NCBI RefSeq assembly: GCF_000011105.1
Contig: NC_000961.1
Location: 792,662 to 856,661 of the forward strand
DNA length: 64,000 nucleotides
Direction: 5' to 3'
DNA from: Pyrococcus horikoshii OT3
Lineage (GTDB): Archaea > Methanobacteriota_B > Thermococci > Thermococcales > Thermococcaceae
Part shown: one piece after another, positions 38,969-51,016 of the stretch
Layout: every line of letters begins with the position of its first letter
How positions within the stretch are numbered: the stretch's first letter is position 1
Position numbers and translations under genes: made by a program
Notes under the pieces: model-generated
Told to the model about the DNA's origin: nothing
The model's database searches: none
The model's input: only the letters and a program-made list of their open reading frames with translations

Positions 38969-40336
38969 TCATGAAAGTGCTTTCTCAAGCAGCTCAATTC
39001 CCAGGTTTAAATACTCCTGGGCTTTCTCTTTGCTCTTTGCTTCGCTAAATATCCTTATTATAGGTTCCGTTCCACTCGCCCTAACCAGAACCCATCCATC
39101 CTCAAATATTATCTTAGCTCCATCCGTTGTGTCAACCGTGTATCCCCTCTCTCTTGCCATTTCTGCCACTTTATTGACTATCGCATGTCTATCTCCCTCA
39201 ACGTGCCTCTTGGTCTTTATTTGGTAGTACTTAGGTAGCTCATCTATAAGCTCGCTGAACTTCTTACCGCTCTTAGCGAATATTTCAACAACCTTAGCTA
39301 CGGTCATCGCTCCATCTCTTCCCAGCACATGCTCTGGAAATATTACTCCCCCGTTCTCCTCCCCACCTATTGTTCCGTTGTTCTCATAGAGGGCCCTAGC
39401 TACAATTAAATCGCCAACTTTAGTTCTCATGACCTTGGCCCCATGCTTCTTTGCAATGTCATCCAACAGGTTAGAAGTTGCCACGGTTGTGACTAGTAGC
39501 CCTCCACCCTTCTCCTTAAGTACCGCATCCGCAACAAGTGCAAACGTCTTATCTCCCTGGATGAATCTTCCGTTTTCATCTATGAATACTGCCCTATCTG
39601 CATCCCCATCCTGGGCAACTCCGAAATCCGCACCTAAGGCCTTGACTATCTCCATAAATTCCTTGAGGTTCTCTTCGTTAGGTTCCGGATTTCTTGCAGG
39701 GAAGTATCCATCGGGCTGAGCGTTTACGGTAATTACCTTACATCCGAGTTCCCTTAGCAGGTAAGGTAGGGTTAGTGATCCGGCCCCATTGGAAGTGTCT
39801 ACAACTACGAAGGGTTTTCTCTTCTTTATAGCTTCAACGTCAACCTTGCTCTTTATCGCTTCTATGTAGGGCTTTATTATATCCTCCCTTCTAACCTCAC
39901 CTATCTCGTACCACTTGGCCCTGTCGAAATCTTCCTTAAAGAATAGTTCCTCAACAATAGCCTCCCTCTCTTTCTTAAGACCCATTCCATTGGGCTCCAA
40001 GAGCTTTATTCCATTGTACTCCGGTGGGTTGTGGCTTGCGGTTATTACCGCACCACCATCGGCATTGAAGTGCTTGGTCGCCCACTGCACCGCTGGGGTT
40101 GGTGCTATGCCTACATCTATCACGTCACAGCCAACGCTTAGGAGGCCGCTTATTAAAGCCTCTTTCAGCATTTCTCCACTAACCCTTGTATCCCTCCCGA
40201 CAACTACAAGTGGCTTTTTCCTTCCCTCCCTTTTGAGTAGGGTTCCAAAGGCCATTCCTATCTTCATTGCAAATTCCGGCGTTATCTTCTCGTTGGCTAT
40301 CCCTCTAACGCCAAAGGTACCAAAGAGCTTTCCCAT
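38969..40336 (-). CDS. manB: Phosphomannomutase/phosphoglucomutase
   Basis: This 455-residue alpha-D-phosphohexomutase has the catalytic serine loop TASHNPPEYNG, the metal-binding DGDADR, the sugar-binding GEENGG and the C-terminal phosphate loop RASGTEPIIR. It interconverts mannose-6-phosphate and mannose-1-phosphate (probably also glucose phosphates). It is the last gene of the mannosylglycerate operon, four bases after the GDP-mannose pyrophosphorylase gene, and supplies that enzyme with mannose-1-phosphate. Confidence 0.94.
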   Translation of the reverse strand: MGKLFGTFGVRGIANEKITPEFAMKIGMAFGTLLKREGRKKPLVVVGRDTRVSGEMLKEALISGLLSVGCDVIDVGIAPTPAVQWATKHFNADGGAVITASHNPPEYNGIKLLEPNGMGLKKEREAIVEELFFKEDFDRAKWYEIGEVRREDIIKPYIEAIKSKVDVEAIKKRKPFVVVDTSNGAGSLTLPYLLRELGCKVITVNAQPDGYFPARNPEPNEENLKEFMEIVKALGADFGVAQDGDADRAVFIDENGRFIQGDKTFALVADAVLKEKGGGLLVTTVATSNLLDDIAKKHGAKVMRTKVGDLIVARALYENNGTIGGEENGGVIFPEHVLGRDGAMTVAKVVEIFAKSGKKFSELIDELPKYYQIKTKRHVEGDRHAIVNKVAEMARERGYTVDTTDGAKIIFEDGWVLVRASGTEPIIRIFSEAKSKEKAQEYLNLGIELLEKALS

Positions 40337-40340
40337 GCTT

Positions 40341-41735
40341 TCACCTCCCGTAATCGTCTTGAAGCCTTACTATGTCGTCTTCTCCAAGGTATTCGCCTAT
40401 TTGGGTTTCTATAACTTCGAGAATCACTTTTCCTGGGTTTTCGAGTCTGTGAGGAACTCCGGCTGGTATGAAGGTGCTTTCTCCTGGCCTTAGGATGAAC
40501 TCCTTGTCCCCAACTTTTACCTTAGCAGTTCCCCTAACAACAACCCAGTGCTCGCTCCTGTGATAATGGATCTGTAAGCTCAACCTTTTTCCGGGAAGGA
40601 CTGTTAACCTCTTTATCTTGTACCTTTCACCCTCCTCTAAAACGGTGTAGCTCCCCCAGGGCCTATACGCTGTTCTATGGACTATTGCCCTCTCGTCGTT
40701 TTCCTCCTTCAGCTTCTTGTAAACCTCTTTAACCTTCTGAGTTTCTCCCCTCTTTGCAACCAAGAGGGCGTCTCCAGTGTCAATTATCACGAGATCCTCA
40801 ACTCCAACTGTAGCGGTTAGCCTCTCCGTTAGTACCAGGTTATTCCTGGAATCAACGTTTATGTACTTAGCTTTAAATCCTGTAACATGAACTGCATTTC
40901 CGTTTTCATCTTTTTCTAAGGCCTCGTAAACAGCATCAAAGCTACCTAGATCGTTCCAATATGTATTCAAAGGGACTACCGCTGCTTTATTGGTCTTCTC
41001 CATTATCCCATAATCAACACTTATCTCTGGGGCGAGCTCATAGATCTCCTCGATGCTCTTTCCTTCCTCAAAAGCTTTTACTACATCCGGGGAATGCTTT
41101 CTGGCCTCCTCCATGAAGACGGAAACTTTGAACATGAACATTCCACTATTCCAGTAATAGCCGTTTTCAACGTACTTCCTAGCGGTTTCTAAGTCAGGTT
41201 TTTCCTTGAACTCGTCAACAAGATAGCCAAGAACTTTCCCCTCTACTTCAATTTTCTCCCCAGGTTTTATATATCCATACCCCGTATGGGGTTTCGTGGG
41301 CTTTATCCCAAACGTTACTAAATACTTCTCAGCAAGCTTTTCGGCCTTCTTGAAAGCTTCCATATAACTCTCGTTGACTTCAATTGCATGATCGCTGGGT
41401 AGAACCGCAACCACGGAATCCCCGTAGTTATCGTTTATAACCTTAAGCCCCCAGTATATTGCCGGTAACGTATTCTTACCTACCGGCTCGAGCAAAATAT
41501 TCTCTTCTGGGACTTTAAGCCCCAGCTCATTTAAATCATCCAGGACTCTAAATCTATATTCCTTGTTTGTAACTACGAATATTTCCTTGGGTTTTGAAAA
41601 TATTAAAGCCCTTTCAACAGTTTTTTGAAATAAAGACCTGTCAGAGAAAACCTTAATGAATTGCTTAGGCATCGCTTCCCTGCTTAGGGGCCAGAGCCTC
41701 GTTCCCTTTCCCCCAGCTAGAATCAAAGCCTTCAT
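40341..41735 (-). CDS. manC: Bifunctional mannose-1-phosphate guanylyltransferase / mannose-6-phosphate isomerase
   Basis: This 464-residue protein has an N-terminal nucleotidyltransferase domain with [14 protein letters not shown] at residues 6-19 and the conserved PSDHAIE. A C-terminal cupin-type isomerase domain begins near residue 355 (RPWGSY) and contains the metal ligands of [10 protein letters not shown]. The two activities make fructose-6-phosphate to mannose-6-phosphate and mannose-1-phosphate to GDP-mannose. It overlaps the upstream phosphatase gene by four bases. GDP-mannose feeds MpgS and also glycan synthesis. Confidence 0.95.
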   Translation of the reverse strand: MKALILAGGKGTRLWPLSREAMPKQFIKVFSDRSLFQKTVERALIFSKPKEIFVVTNKEYRFRVLDDLNELGLKVPEENILLEPVGKNTLPAIYWGLKVINDNYGDSVVAVLPSDHAIEVNESYMEAFKKAEKLAEKYLVTFGIKPTKPHTGYGYIKPGEKIEVEGKVLGYLVDEFKEKPDLETARKYVENGYYWNSGMFMFKVSVFMEEARKHSPDVVKAFEEGKSIEEIYELAPEISVDYGIMEKTNKAAVVPLNTYWNDLGSFDAVYEALEKDENGNAVHVTGFKAKYINVDSRNNLVLTERLTATVGVEDLVIIDTGDALLVAKRGETQKVKEVYKKLKEENDERAIVHRTAYRPWGSYTVLEEGERYKIKRLTVLPGKRLSLQIHYHRSEHWVVVRGTAKVKVGDKEFILRPGESTFIPAGVPHRLENPGKVILEVIETQIGEYLGEDDIVRLQDDYGR

Positions 41736-42463
41736 TTGATCACCTCCAAAACATCTATTATCGAGGATACGTTTTGAGCTTTTTTATGCTTCAAACTTCC
41801 AACTATGAAGGCCTTGTCAACAACTTCAAACATTGGGAAGTCATTATAGCTATCCCCGACAGCATAACTCTCAATTTGTCCAAGCCTTTTATAAAAATCT
41901 AACAAAATCTTAGCCGCTTTCCCTTTGTCGCTATTCCCATGAACGGTATAGAACCTGCTCCCCATGGTGACCTTGAATCCTCCCTCGACTAATACTTCTT
42001 CCCAACCATCTCTGGACCATTCAAAGATAGTCTCACTGTATTCCCTCTCCATGGCTAGTGGGACTAATTCTGGTGGCATACCTGTAAACTTCTCTATCTC
42101 CTCTTTTGTTGAATTACCATAGTACTTGAGTCCGTAGATATTTTCAAGCTTTTTCAATTCTTCTCTAATTTTTTCAACCCTAATTCCAAGTTCAATAACT
42201 ATGTAATTCCCCACTTCTTTTCCCTTAACGTCGAATGGAAAATATCCCTTTGGAATAAATATAGCACTCCCGTTCTCCGATATAAATGGGGTTTCAACCT
42301 CTAATTCCTTCCTATAGTATTCCTGCTCGGCCCTTGTTTTTGAAGAGTTAAAGATTATCTCAAATCCCATATCTTTTAGCTCTTCTATTATTGGTTTAGC
42401 TGGATCCGGTTCGTACCCTGGAATTAAAGTCTTATCTATATCCAGGAATATTAACCTAATCAT
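41732..42463 (-). CDS. mpgP: Mannosyl-3-phosphoglycerate phosphatase
   Basis: This 243-residue HAD-superfamily phosphatase has the nucleophile motif [11 protein letters not shown] at its start and the late [10 protein letters not shown] motif. The Cof-type cap in the middle fits the MpgP family. It removes phosphate from mannosyl-3-phosphoglycerate to give mannosylglycerate, the heat- and salt-stress solute of Thermococcales. It lies between mpgS and manC, with four-base overlaps on both sides. Confidence 0.94.
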
Positions 42464-43644
42464 AGCTCAAACCTCAGTAACGTTTCTGAGTTACCCTCAA
42501 CTATATCCATCCACTCTTTTATTGGAATCTCCTTTATTGGCCTCATCACAAGGGGCTTAGGAGGCTCCTCATTCTCCCCGAGAATTCCGTGATCTCTTAG
42601 ATCTTTCAGAATCCTTTTCCTAAGATTATCGGTTGCAAGCTTCGAGTGATAGATCGTTGCCAAACTTAGCAATAGCATCTCCTTTACGTGCTCTTTTCCC
42701 TTATCCTCATGGAAATGAGGATTAAGGGTTTCTATCTGGAAAATTTCAATCCCCTGGTCGAAGACATCCTTAAACTCTTCAACGTTTTCCCACTTTCCAA
42801 ATCTTTCAAGAATGTAAACTATTTCATAGGGTTCTATAGAGTATCCAGTCGAGAACGGTAATATTTCAGCAAGCTTCATGGTCATTGCATGCTCTCCTGC
42901 ATTCCCCGTGACCATTATGGTAGTTTCAAACGCCGTGTGCTCACTTACAAGCAAGTTCAGGTAGTGATTCGTTATCTCACTTACTCTTCCCCACTTCTTA
43001 AAGTATAGGGTTCCCTTCGTTACCTTAGGTTTATGCCTCCAGTGTAACCTGACCATTGTATATTCGCTTTCGCTCATAAGGAAGCCTGCTGCGTAGTCCT
43101 TCACGTACTCATTAACGGCCCCGGGGATGTAATTATCAGCATCAACGAAGCCTACGTATTCTGCTCCAATGGCTTTGGCCAGTAGAAGCCCTACTAACAT
43201 CCCTTCCCCCTTTCCACTCCTTATCATGCCATTCTCGTCCAGAATATCCGTATATCCTACCTCCTTGAACGCTTTAGCAAGTCCAGGATCCTTCTGATGT
43301 ATCATTATTATTTTTGAATGAGTTAGATTGTAAAAATGCCTAATTAAATCGACCTCTAGTTTATACCTATTTGGCCCTTCCCTCTTACTATTTGAGACTA
43401 TTATAATTGGACACTTATGGGGTATCGCTTTTAAAACACCATCAACGAGATGCAACTTTTCATTTTTCATTGGAACTATAACGGCCATCTTTCCAAGTAG
43501 ATCGTATATTTTCTCCCTGGGGATGTTACTTATCGTGTATATCGGGACTTCCTCCGTCTCTGTATCCATCTTTATTACCTTCTGAACCTCGTGAATCGTT
43601 ACTGCGCCAAATATTTCCTTATAAACGGGAGCTTCTAGAAGCAT
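42460..43644 (-). CDS. mpgS: Mannosyl-3-phosphoglycerate synthase
   Basis: This 394-residue GT-A fold glycosyltransferase (GT55 family in my recollection) has the nucleotide-metal motif [10 protein letters not shown], an N-terminal [12 protein letters not shown] region and the [11 protein letters not shown] acceptor segment. It joins GDP-mannose and 3-phosphoglycerate. It is the first gene of the operon mpgS-mpgP-manC-manB. A clear TATA box lies just upstream, and mpgS probably responds to salt or heat stress as in other Pyrococcus species. Confidence 0.95.
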
Positions 43645-43677
43645 TCACTTCACCTGATCTGTTATTCTGTTAGTCAG

Positions 43678-43688
43678 AATATATAAAG
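43678..43688 (-). promoter_or_regulatory. mpgS: TATA box of the mannosylglycerate operon
   Basis: On the minus strand GGACCTTTATATATTC lies about 35-45 bases before the mpgS start, with the purine-rich BRE-like bases ahead of it. The leader carries the RBS CAGGTGA. Confidence 0.7.
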
Positions 43689-43758
43689 GTCCCTATCCGT
43701 TTAACTAGCCTCCTATAATATAAAAATTTAAATTCTCGTATGAAAAAATTACCCTCTG

Positions 43759-43962
43759 GTGAGAATTAATGGCAATGGGGGGGCAAACGATAATTCCTTA
43801 AATAATGTAGTTGGCATAATAAAACTCTTGTCTGGGGAAGTCTTGATAGGAAGAATAAAGAGCATAAATGATGATTTTATTCTCGTGGAAACCCAGGAGA
43901 AGAAAATATTCATAGTAAACAAGAAAGCAATCTCTTATATTGAAGTTACGAAATTTAAATAA
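43759..43962 (+). CDS. Hfq/Sm-like small protein, apparent start out of frame
   Basis: The frame codes for LLSGEVLIGRIKSINDDFIL followed by VETQEKKIFIVNKKAISYIE, which follows the Sm1 and Sm2 pattern of Hfq-like proteins (compare the bacterial KHAIS Sm2 motif with KKAIS here). In-frame translation must begin at a GTG inside the likely RBS. The best start signal, GGTGA then six bases then ATG at 43769, is one frame off. That ATG leads into a run of seven G residues and stops after ten codons; one more G in the run would join it to the Sm frame. So the gene is frameshifted, mis-sequenced, or switched by the G tract. An RNA chaperone role is inferred from the fold only. Confidence 0.7.
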   Translation: MRINGNGGANDNSLNNVVGIIKLLSGEVLIGRIKSINDDFILVETQEKKIFIVNKKAISYIEVTKFK

Positions 43963-44040
43963 TGGTGCGGTGGCCGGGATTTGAACCCGGGTCGCCGGCT
44001 TGGGAGGCCGGCGTCCTAGACCAGGCTAGACTACCACCGC
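43963..44040 (-). tRNA. tRNA-Gly (anticodon CCC), CCA encoded
   Basis: The minus strand folds as a complete tRNA. It has a GCGGTGG/CCACCGC acceptor stem, the anticodon stem CCGGC/GCCGG with the loop CTCCCAA (anticodon CCC), a T-arm with GGTTCAAAT, and the 3' CCA encoded at 43963-43965. Discriminator A follows the acceptor stem. It begins directly after the stop codon of the Hfq-like gene, tail to tail. Confidence 0.93.
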
Positions 44041-44083
44041 ATATCCAGGATTTAGAATTATTAGGCACCTTAAAAATTTATCG

Positions 44084-45436
44084 TTACTCAAGTGGAGATC
44101 TTCCGTACTTTGTGAATACCTTAAGCTCCGGATCCTTATTCCTTAAATAATTTATTAATGCATCCAGGGCCATTCTAGCCTCCTTATAGCTAATCTTAGC
44201 TCCATCATGTGCAAGTTGAAGGGGTCTTATATAACCCCCAACCCTATGGTGTAATATTAACGGTAAAATATCCTCGATCTTCTTGGTCGATTGAACCATG
44301 TAAATGACATCTCCCCTCTCGAACCTCACATATCCTATATTCACACCCCTCTCCGCGAACTTCTTCACATTCTTAAAATGGTTTATTAAATACTCGGGAA
44401 TTTCATGAGGAATTCTTACCGGTTCCTCAAAGCTCCAATATCCCTCCTTCTCTTTTTTCAAGAACCTCCTCAAAACGATGTCGAGAAGGGCCGTATCGAC
44501 TATTGGAATTCCAAGCATGTTGGCCAGTTTCTTTGTATAAAAGCTCTTTGCAATATAGGCTAAATTAGCAACTTCAAGCAGTTTGTCGAGGGAATACAAA
44601 TATTCTATATAGGTTAGTAAGATGTGAAACGCATCATTTACCATGTCTTTATCTATCACAACCTCAACCCTCTCCTCCTTTATTTCCCTCAGGGCATCTT
44701 CTAGACTTTTACCTTCCTCTAAAAATCTTTCAAGCAATGAAAGGGGAACTCCCTCCCGCTTAATTATACTACTAGGAACCTTAACCCTAACTTTGTTCCT
44801 TATATGCCCAATTATTCTCGTTTCAAGGTACTTCCTCCTGAACTTGTCAATTATTACATCAGAAAGAAGGGGAGCATCACTTGTTCCCTCATCTTTCAGT
44901 TTCCTCCTCACTTCCCTGTAGTGTTCTTCAAGCATCTTTACATACTCGTAAATCAGGTTATCGAAATCGTTAATTCCAATTAAGGATCTAATTACTGCAA
45001 TGCTCTTTATATCCTCCGGGTAAACAGGTGGCCTAATTAAAGAACCTGTTAAAGTTCCATCCATTAAAATTAGTTTTTTCTCACCTCTCAGCATTTTCTC
45101 TGCAAGGTAACCTATCATGTTCTCCATCGTCTCCATTTGCATCCTCACGACTTGATCGGAAACTCCATGATTGTACTGCATGGCATTCGCGTAGAACAGC
45201 TTGTACGATCTCCCACTACCTATAGCTATGGCCGATAAAAAATATACTATCGTTCCACTAAGCCTAGTTACACTCCTACTTCCATCCACGGCATAGACAG
45301 ATGACCTCTCGGCTTCAGGTAAAGCTTTCCAGTTTGAGAGCAAGACCTCATAATTAACGTTCCTAAGTGTTTCGTTCAATTGAGCAATTAGGATATCCGC
45401 TATCTTCTCCATGTTCCACCTGGTAAGGAGCCTCAA
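44084..45436 (-). CDS. nurA: NurA 5'-3' nuclease
   Basis: This 450-residue protein matches NurA in length and in the N-terminal catalytic block ([10 protein letters not shown], with its metal-binding aspartate) followed by the [10 protein letters not shown] strand. A second acidic motif lies in LMDGTLTGS. NurA is the nuclease that with HerA digests the 5' strand at double-strand breaks. The TTG start overlaps the rad50 stop as TTGA and follows GGAGGTGG, giving the family's usual length; an ATG at 45412 is possible. It is the last gene of herA-mre11-rad50-nurA. Confidence 0.93.
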
Positions 45437-48072
45437 GATACCACCTCCACCTTTGAGGCCCCACCCTCGAGCCTTATCCTTATCACGTGATCCGCTGCAT
45501 CCTTGAGTTCCTCATCATGGGAAACTATGATCACTTGAGATATCTTCCTCAAGTGCCTCTCCATTATCTCTATCAATTTCCTCCTCCTCTCCTCATCTAG
45601 GAACGGTGTGGGTTCATCGAGGATCAGCAAATCTACCTTACCTATTAAGTACATAGACATCGCAAGCCTAAAGGCTAAACCAAGGGCTATTCTTTCACCT
45701 CCACTAAGGAAGGTTAGCGGCCTCTCAACGCCGTCGTAAATAACGAATAGTTTAACCTTATTGTCTTCGGCCCTTATCGCTATCCCAGAATATTTACCAT
45801 CCGTAAATTCAGAGAAAATTTCACTGGCAATTTCTCCTATCTTGTTTAGAGCTTCCTCTTTTATTAGGGCTTTATACTCTTTTATTTTACCTCTAAGCTC
45901 TTCAATCCTCTTTATAGCAATATTTAGCTTTTCAAGTTCCATCTTAGCTGATTCTCTCTCTTTTCTCTCCTCCTTAAGCTTTTCTATTGTAGATTTAATT
46001 TCATCCCTTCTTCTCTCAAGTTCCTCTAACTTAGTTTCCAATCCCTTTATCTCCATACTAAGCTTCATCATCTTCTCCCTTTTTTCTTCGTACTTCTTTT
46101 GGTCAAATTTCCTTTGAAGTTCGTTAAGCTGTGAAGTGACTTTTTCTATATCCGTTTCAATTTTTGCTAGTTCTTCGAAGGCCTTATCAAGTTCCTCCCT
46201 CTCGTCTTTAAGACTTTCAAGGATGTCCCTTAACTCCTTCTCAGCGTTTTTTGCTTCTATGTATTTGTTGTGAAACTTTTCAAGTTCCCTTATCCTCCCA
46301 GAAAGCTCATCTATTGTTTTAAATCCCAACCTTAGTAACCTATCTTCGATCTCAGATAATTCCTTTTTGGCCTTATCTATTTCGATTTCAAGCTTGGTAG
46401 ATTCATTTTTATAATCATTAAGCTCATTTACTTCCTTTTTTAGGCTCTCCACTTCACCCTTTAATTTATTGCTCTCACTTTTTAGTAACTCGTACTCTTC
46501 CTTATCCCTCTTCAAATCTTCCAGATTTATCTTGCTTAATCTTTCTCTAATCTCAATGATCTGATCAGCTATCGTTTTTAAGCTGGAAAGCCTACTCAGT
46601 TCGTTCTCAACTTTCCGAAATTCAGCTCTTAATTGCCTTTCAAGGGCTTTTGCCTCTTGGATTTCCTTCTCTATCGATGAAAGCTCCAAGGAGTACTTTC
46701 TCAGTAGATCCGCCTTATGTTCTTCGGTGAGCTCCCTCCCACAAACTGGACATTTCCCCCGGGCCTTCTTCAGCTCAATTATTGCCAATCTCCTATCTTT
46801 ACTCCTCTGGTTTAACTCGCCTATCTTCCTTGTTATCTTGTCTATTTCTTCTTCAAGCTCCTTTTTCCTATTCTCTAAGTATAGGAGTTTCTCATTTATT
46901 TTCTCAGGCTCCAATCCACCCAACTTGGATTTTAAGGATTCCATCTGAGCTTTGAGGCGCATAGCATCTTCGAATTCCCTAACCCTTGGCTCAAGCTTCA
47001 TAATTTTTTCCTGTATCTCTTTTAATCTTTCCTCTATCCACCTAATCCTAGCAACTTTAGACTCCGCATCCTTAATTTTTCTTTTAACCTCTTGTAGACG
47101 GTTACTTAAAATACCAAGCCTCTTCTCTAGCTCATTTTTCTTGACGAGGTACTCATCCTTAAATTCAATTAATCTTCTGTATTCAGTCTCCTTTTTTTCA
47201 AGTTCTGGAAGTTCCTTTACAACTTCTTCAAGCTCTTTGCTTTTCTTTCTCTTTTCTTCAATTCCTGACTCAAGCTGCCTTATTCTTTCTTCAAGCCTAC
47301 CTTTTTTTCCGTTTAGCTCTCCCAACCTTAGTTTCAGTTCGGTTATACTATTGAAAGTTGCTTCCAACGTTTTAACTTCCTCTTTGATCCCTTCCAGCTC
47401 CCTTCTTAACCTGGGAAGGTTTGAAGATATATTTCGAATTTCATTAAGCACTTCTGTAAAGCTCTTTTCCTGGGTCCTTATGAGATCCTCGATGTTTTCT
47501 GTTTTCATGATGAACTTTTCCTTCTCCTCTATGGAATATTTGATGTACTTCCTGATCTTCCCAAGATTGTCGTAGGCTTTCTCTAGCTTGTCGAGGTTAA
47601 GGATCTCTTTGACTATTTTATCCCTGGTCTCGTCACTTTCCAATATTGCATCTATCTGCCCCTGCCTTACATATATAGCGTTTAGGAATACGTTGTATGG
47701 AATAATCCTATCTATGAAGGATGAGACGCTCTCCATACTAGTTTCGGTAACGTGCCTCCATTCCCTCCCGTCAAGTCTCTTTAAATAAGACACATTTCGA
47801 GCAAAATCCCTAAGTACCTTGTATTTAGTTCCATCCTCTTCGAACGTTATTTCAATTATAGCTCCTCTCGTTCCGGTTCTTGTGAACTCATCTTTTTTTA
47901 ATCCTCTTAACCTCATTCTCTTTGACCAGTAAAGACCAACTAAGATTGCATCCAAAAGGGAACTTTTCCCTGCTCCATTTTGACCTATTATTAAGTTAAT
48001 GCCCGGTTTAAACTCGATCTCGCTATTCTTATGCGATCTAAAATTCTGAACGATAACTCTCTCGATTTTCAT
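45433..48072 (-). CDS. rad50: Rad50 ATPase
   Basis: This 879-residue SMC-like protein has the N-terminal Walker [10 protein letters not shown], a very long coiled coil and the zinc hook CPVC near residues 439-442. The C-terminal lobe carries the ABC signature [10 protein letters not shown] and Walker [11 protein letters not shown]. Two molecules dimerise through the hook and tether DNA ends for Mre11. It follows mre11 by two bases and overlaps nurA by four. Confidence 0.97.
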
Positions 48073-48074
48073 CT

Positions 48075-49316
48075 CTATCCCCCTCTAAGCCAGGCCGTTA
48101 AATCTCCAGGATTCTTAGGTCTCTCAAACTTTCTAATTTTGCTTTCTTTTTTCTCTCTTTCCTCTTTTTTCTCATATCCGCTTAAGATATCAACTATTTT
48201 TTCAATGTAAGACTCAAATTCATCGCTACTAGCTAGATCTATAACTTTCCACTCCTGTTCTGTGAAGAAGGATTTTATATCAACGCTCTCACCATTCATG
48301 GATTTTTCATCCTTAATGATAGCTGTATGAATTCTTAGATACTCGGCATTTACGATTTCCTTTATCCACTCGACATCGAAAGGTTTCCTCCACTTTATGT
48401 TAAACCTTACATATGAATTCCTTGGGATATGAGGTAGAGAAGCCTTTACAGCTTTTTTTATCTCCCTCTCAGAGTCTCCTTTTATCACGACGTCGATGAA
48501 ATCTCTCACCTTGATATTAACGAATCTTGGGGTGAAATCTTCGACTATATAAAATCCTTTATCGCTCCCCACTTCCTCTCTAAACGTAACCCCATTCCAA
48601 ACTAATCTCTTTGCATAATCGCCAAAATCCCATCTTTCCAGCGATCCGGGATATACAACTGGGGAATCCCCATAATTCGTCTCAAACCTCTTATGAACGT
48701 GTCCAAGGGCATAATAAAGATAACCTCTTGGTAAATCTGAGAGCTTCAATTCAGCACTATAGCTAGGAAAAACTTTCTCCGTTATGTCTCTTATTCCCTG
48801 ATGCAGGACTAATATGGCATCTTCATCTGGCCGAAATATACCTTTAAAGAAGTTCAAGTTAGCCTCAAACCATGCAGAACTCATGTATTTCATCCCGTGT
48901 ATCTCAAGGTTATCATAAACTCCCTTTACGAGCCAGTAGTTCCCAACTCTTTCACTTGTTAAATACTCGTTCTCCACCCTCTCCTGTCTAAGCCCAATTA
49001 CGTAGAGTAACCCAAGATCTTCAAGGAGGTGAAGAACCGAGGGGCCCCTCTGAGTCCTATCATGATTTCCTTCAATAGCAAAAACTGGAATATTGTTCTC
49101 TTTCGGAATTTGGAGTAATTTAATTGCCGTTTTTATCGTTCCTGGGGAAGGTCTGCTTGAATTAAACAGATCTCCAGCTATTATTATAAAATCCACGCTT
49201 TCCTTAACACACATCTCCAGGGCTTTTTTGAAAGTATTGGCAAATTCTTCGGCCCTCTGAGGCTTGTTAAATTGTTCATACCCCAGGTGAACATCAGCTA
49301 AGTGAGCAAACTTCAT
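48075..49316 (-). CDS. mre11: Mre11 double-strand break nuclease
   Basis: This 413-residue protein has the five phosphodiesterase motifs in order: [29 protein letters not shown] and GHVHKR. All Mn2+ ligands are present. The C-terminal helical region binds Rad50. It is 12 bases after herA in the same operon. Confidence 0.97.
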
Positions 49317-49328
49317 GAGCTAACACCT

Positions 49329-50996
49329 TCAGAAATCTATATCCGGATCTATCCTAATGAGCTCTTCATTCATTTCCCTCCATCTATCCACGATTCCTAT
49401 GTCCTCTCCACCATATACACCTCTCCCAGCCCTTCCCTCCAATTCTTTGAAGTTATAAATCTTGACGAGGGCCGGAACCTTAATGGCCTGCCCAACTATA
49501 ACTGCTTCTCCCTTACCAAGGCCAGCTATATCCTCCATAAGATCTTTACTAAGCTGTTCGCTAGCCCTCAAAACATGCTCTTGATCCTTTGGATTGACTA
49601 TCCTAAGGATTATCTTAGTGTTCATTTGACTTAGAACATCCTCATTTAACCTACTGGGCCTTTGAGAGACCACTCCAAGGCCAACCCCAAATTTTCTACC
49701 CTCCCTAGCTATCCTGCTCATGATCTTAGATGCGTCACTTTGTTCGCCCTGAGGAGCAAATATATGGGCCTCTTCAACGATTATAAGAATTGGATAAGCT
49801 AGTGCTGGATACTTTTCCCTGATCTCATCCATTATCTCTTGATATTCTCTCACCCTGCTTCCGGAGACCCTATTCAAACTCTTCCTGGCTTTTTCAAAGT
49901 CAACCCTTTTCTCAAACACTTCCTCCAAAAATTTCCCGACAACGAGTCTCATCTGATTCTCGTCTAGGGGGCCTAGATCTATTACATTAACCATTCCTGG
50001 CCTTATCGCGGCGACCAAATTTTCACTTGTTACGAAAGCTCCATAGTTCCTAAGAAATCTGTTTATCCTATATATTAACCCCCTAATCGTTTCAACTCTC
50101 TCGCTTCTTAGTGGTTCAGAGGAGTAATTCTCCTTTTTAGGATCCCAGTATCTTATGCTCTTTTTAGATATCCATTCCCTTAGTTTAACCTCTAACGCTT
50201 CAAGTAATCTCCTCCCTCCATATCCTTGATTTTCGTACTTAACAGTCTCCCAGGCCCTTCCTAAGTATTCCCTTTGAATTGAGGCGTGGGTAGGAACCTC
50301 AAGAAGGTTTGCTAATTCTTCTGCATCTAACTCATCAACCCTAATTTTACCTTCAATTATATTTACCAGATCAGTCCCCGTATCCGGTAGTCTTAGGTTG
50401 ACGTAGTCGCCATGGGGATCTAGAACAACAACGGTTCCTCCTATCCCCTCAACTAATCCCCTAATCATAACTGCAACGGCATTGCTTTTTCCTGCTCCAG
50501 TAACCGCTAGGACTGCAAAGTGCCTTGAGACAAGCTCATCTACATCTAAGCTAATTTTAACTCCTGGTCTCAGTAGAAGGGTTCCAATCTCTATGCTTGG
50601 ACCATTTGGCCTATATATCCTCTCTAGAATATCATCTGATGCCCTATATACGAACTCTCCATTTCTGACAGGTACTCTGTTTGGAACGAGCTCATCCCCA
50701 TCCACTTTCCCAAGTATCCTAACGGTTGCAACGACCTCCTCATTTTCCACCAAGCTCTCTCCATATTCATTTATATCAAGCCTTAAAGAGTTGAAGTTAC
50801 TTTTTCCAGCTGAAAGAAGCCAATTAACGTTTTTCACACTTCTAACAACTCCAAGAACCCATTCTCCACTCCTGTTTTTAGTAACCACAAATTCGCCAAA
50901 GGAAATATTCTCCTCGGGATTAACCGAGAACTCATAGTTAATGAAGCTTGATTCTCCCCTTACAATTCCTATATATTCACCCTCCTCGATCATCAT
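49329..50996 (-). CDS. herA: HerA DNA translocase
   Basis: This 555-residue hexameric ATPase has an N-terminal beta-barrel (HAS) domain, Walker [11 protein letters not shown], Walker [12 protein letters not shown] and a late [12 protein letters not shown] segment with the arginine finger. It pumps DNA into NurA during end resection with Mre11-Rad50. It is the first gene of the repair operon. Two adjacent ATGs (50996, 50993) could be used. Confidence 0.95.
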   Translation of the reverse strand: MMIEEGEYIGIVRGESSFINYEFSVNPEENISFGEFVVTKNRSGEWVLGVVRSVKNVNWLLSAGKSNFNSLRLDINEYGESLVENEEVVATVRILGKVDGDELVPNRVPVRNGEFVYRASDDILERIYRPNGPSIEIGTLLLRPGVKISLDVDELVSRHFAVLAVTGAGKSNAVAVMIRGLVEGIGGTVVVLDPHGDYVNLRLPDTGTDLVNIIEGKIRVDELDAEELANLLEVPTHASIQREYLGRAWETVKYENQGYGGRRLLEALEVKLREWISKKSIRYWDPKKENYSSEPLRSERVETIRGLIYRINRFLRNYGAFVTSENLVAAIRPGMVNVIDLGPLDENQMRLVVGKFLEEVFEKRVDFEKARKSLNRVSGSRVREYQEIMDEIREKYPALAYPILIIVEEAHIFAPQGEQSDASKIMSRIAREGRKFGVGLGVVSQRPSRLNEDVLSQMNTKIILRIVNPKDQEHVLRASEQLSKDLMEDIAGLGKGEAVIVGQAIKVPALVKIYNFKELEGRAGRGVYGGEDIGIVDRWREMNEELIRIDPDIDF

Positions 50997-51016
50997 TATA
51001 CATCCCCTCCCTCACC

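Noticed and set aside
38761-38997. 78-codon minus-strand ORF overlapping the end of the phosphomutase gene
   Set aside because: Its composition is unlike a protein (many S, P, L, F from antisense reading), and the plus-strand remnant explains the region better.
45412-45436. Later ATG as the start of nurA
   Set aside because: The TTG start has a better RBS, overlaps the rad50 stop as TTGA and gives the usual NurA length.
46080-47580. Long low-complexity ORFs on the plus strand opposite rad50
   Set aside because: They are serine/leucine-rich shadows of the coiled-coil reading frame.
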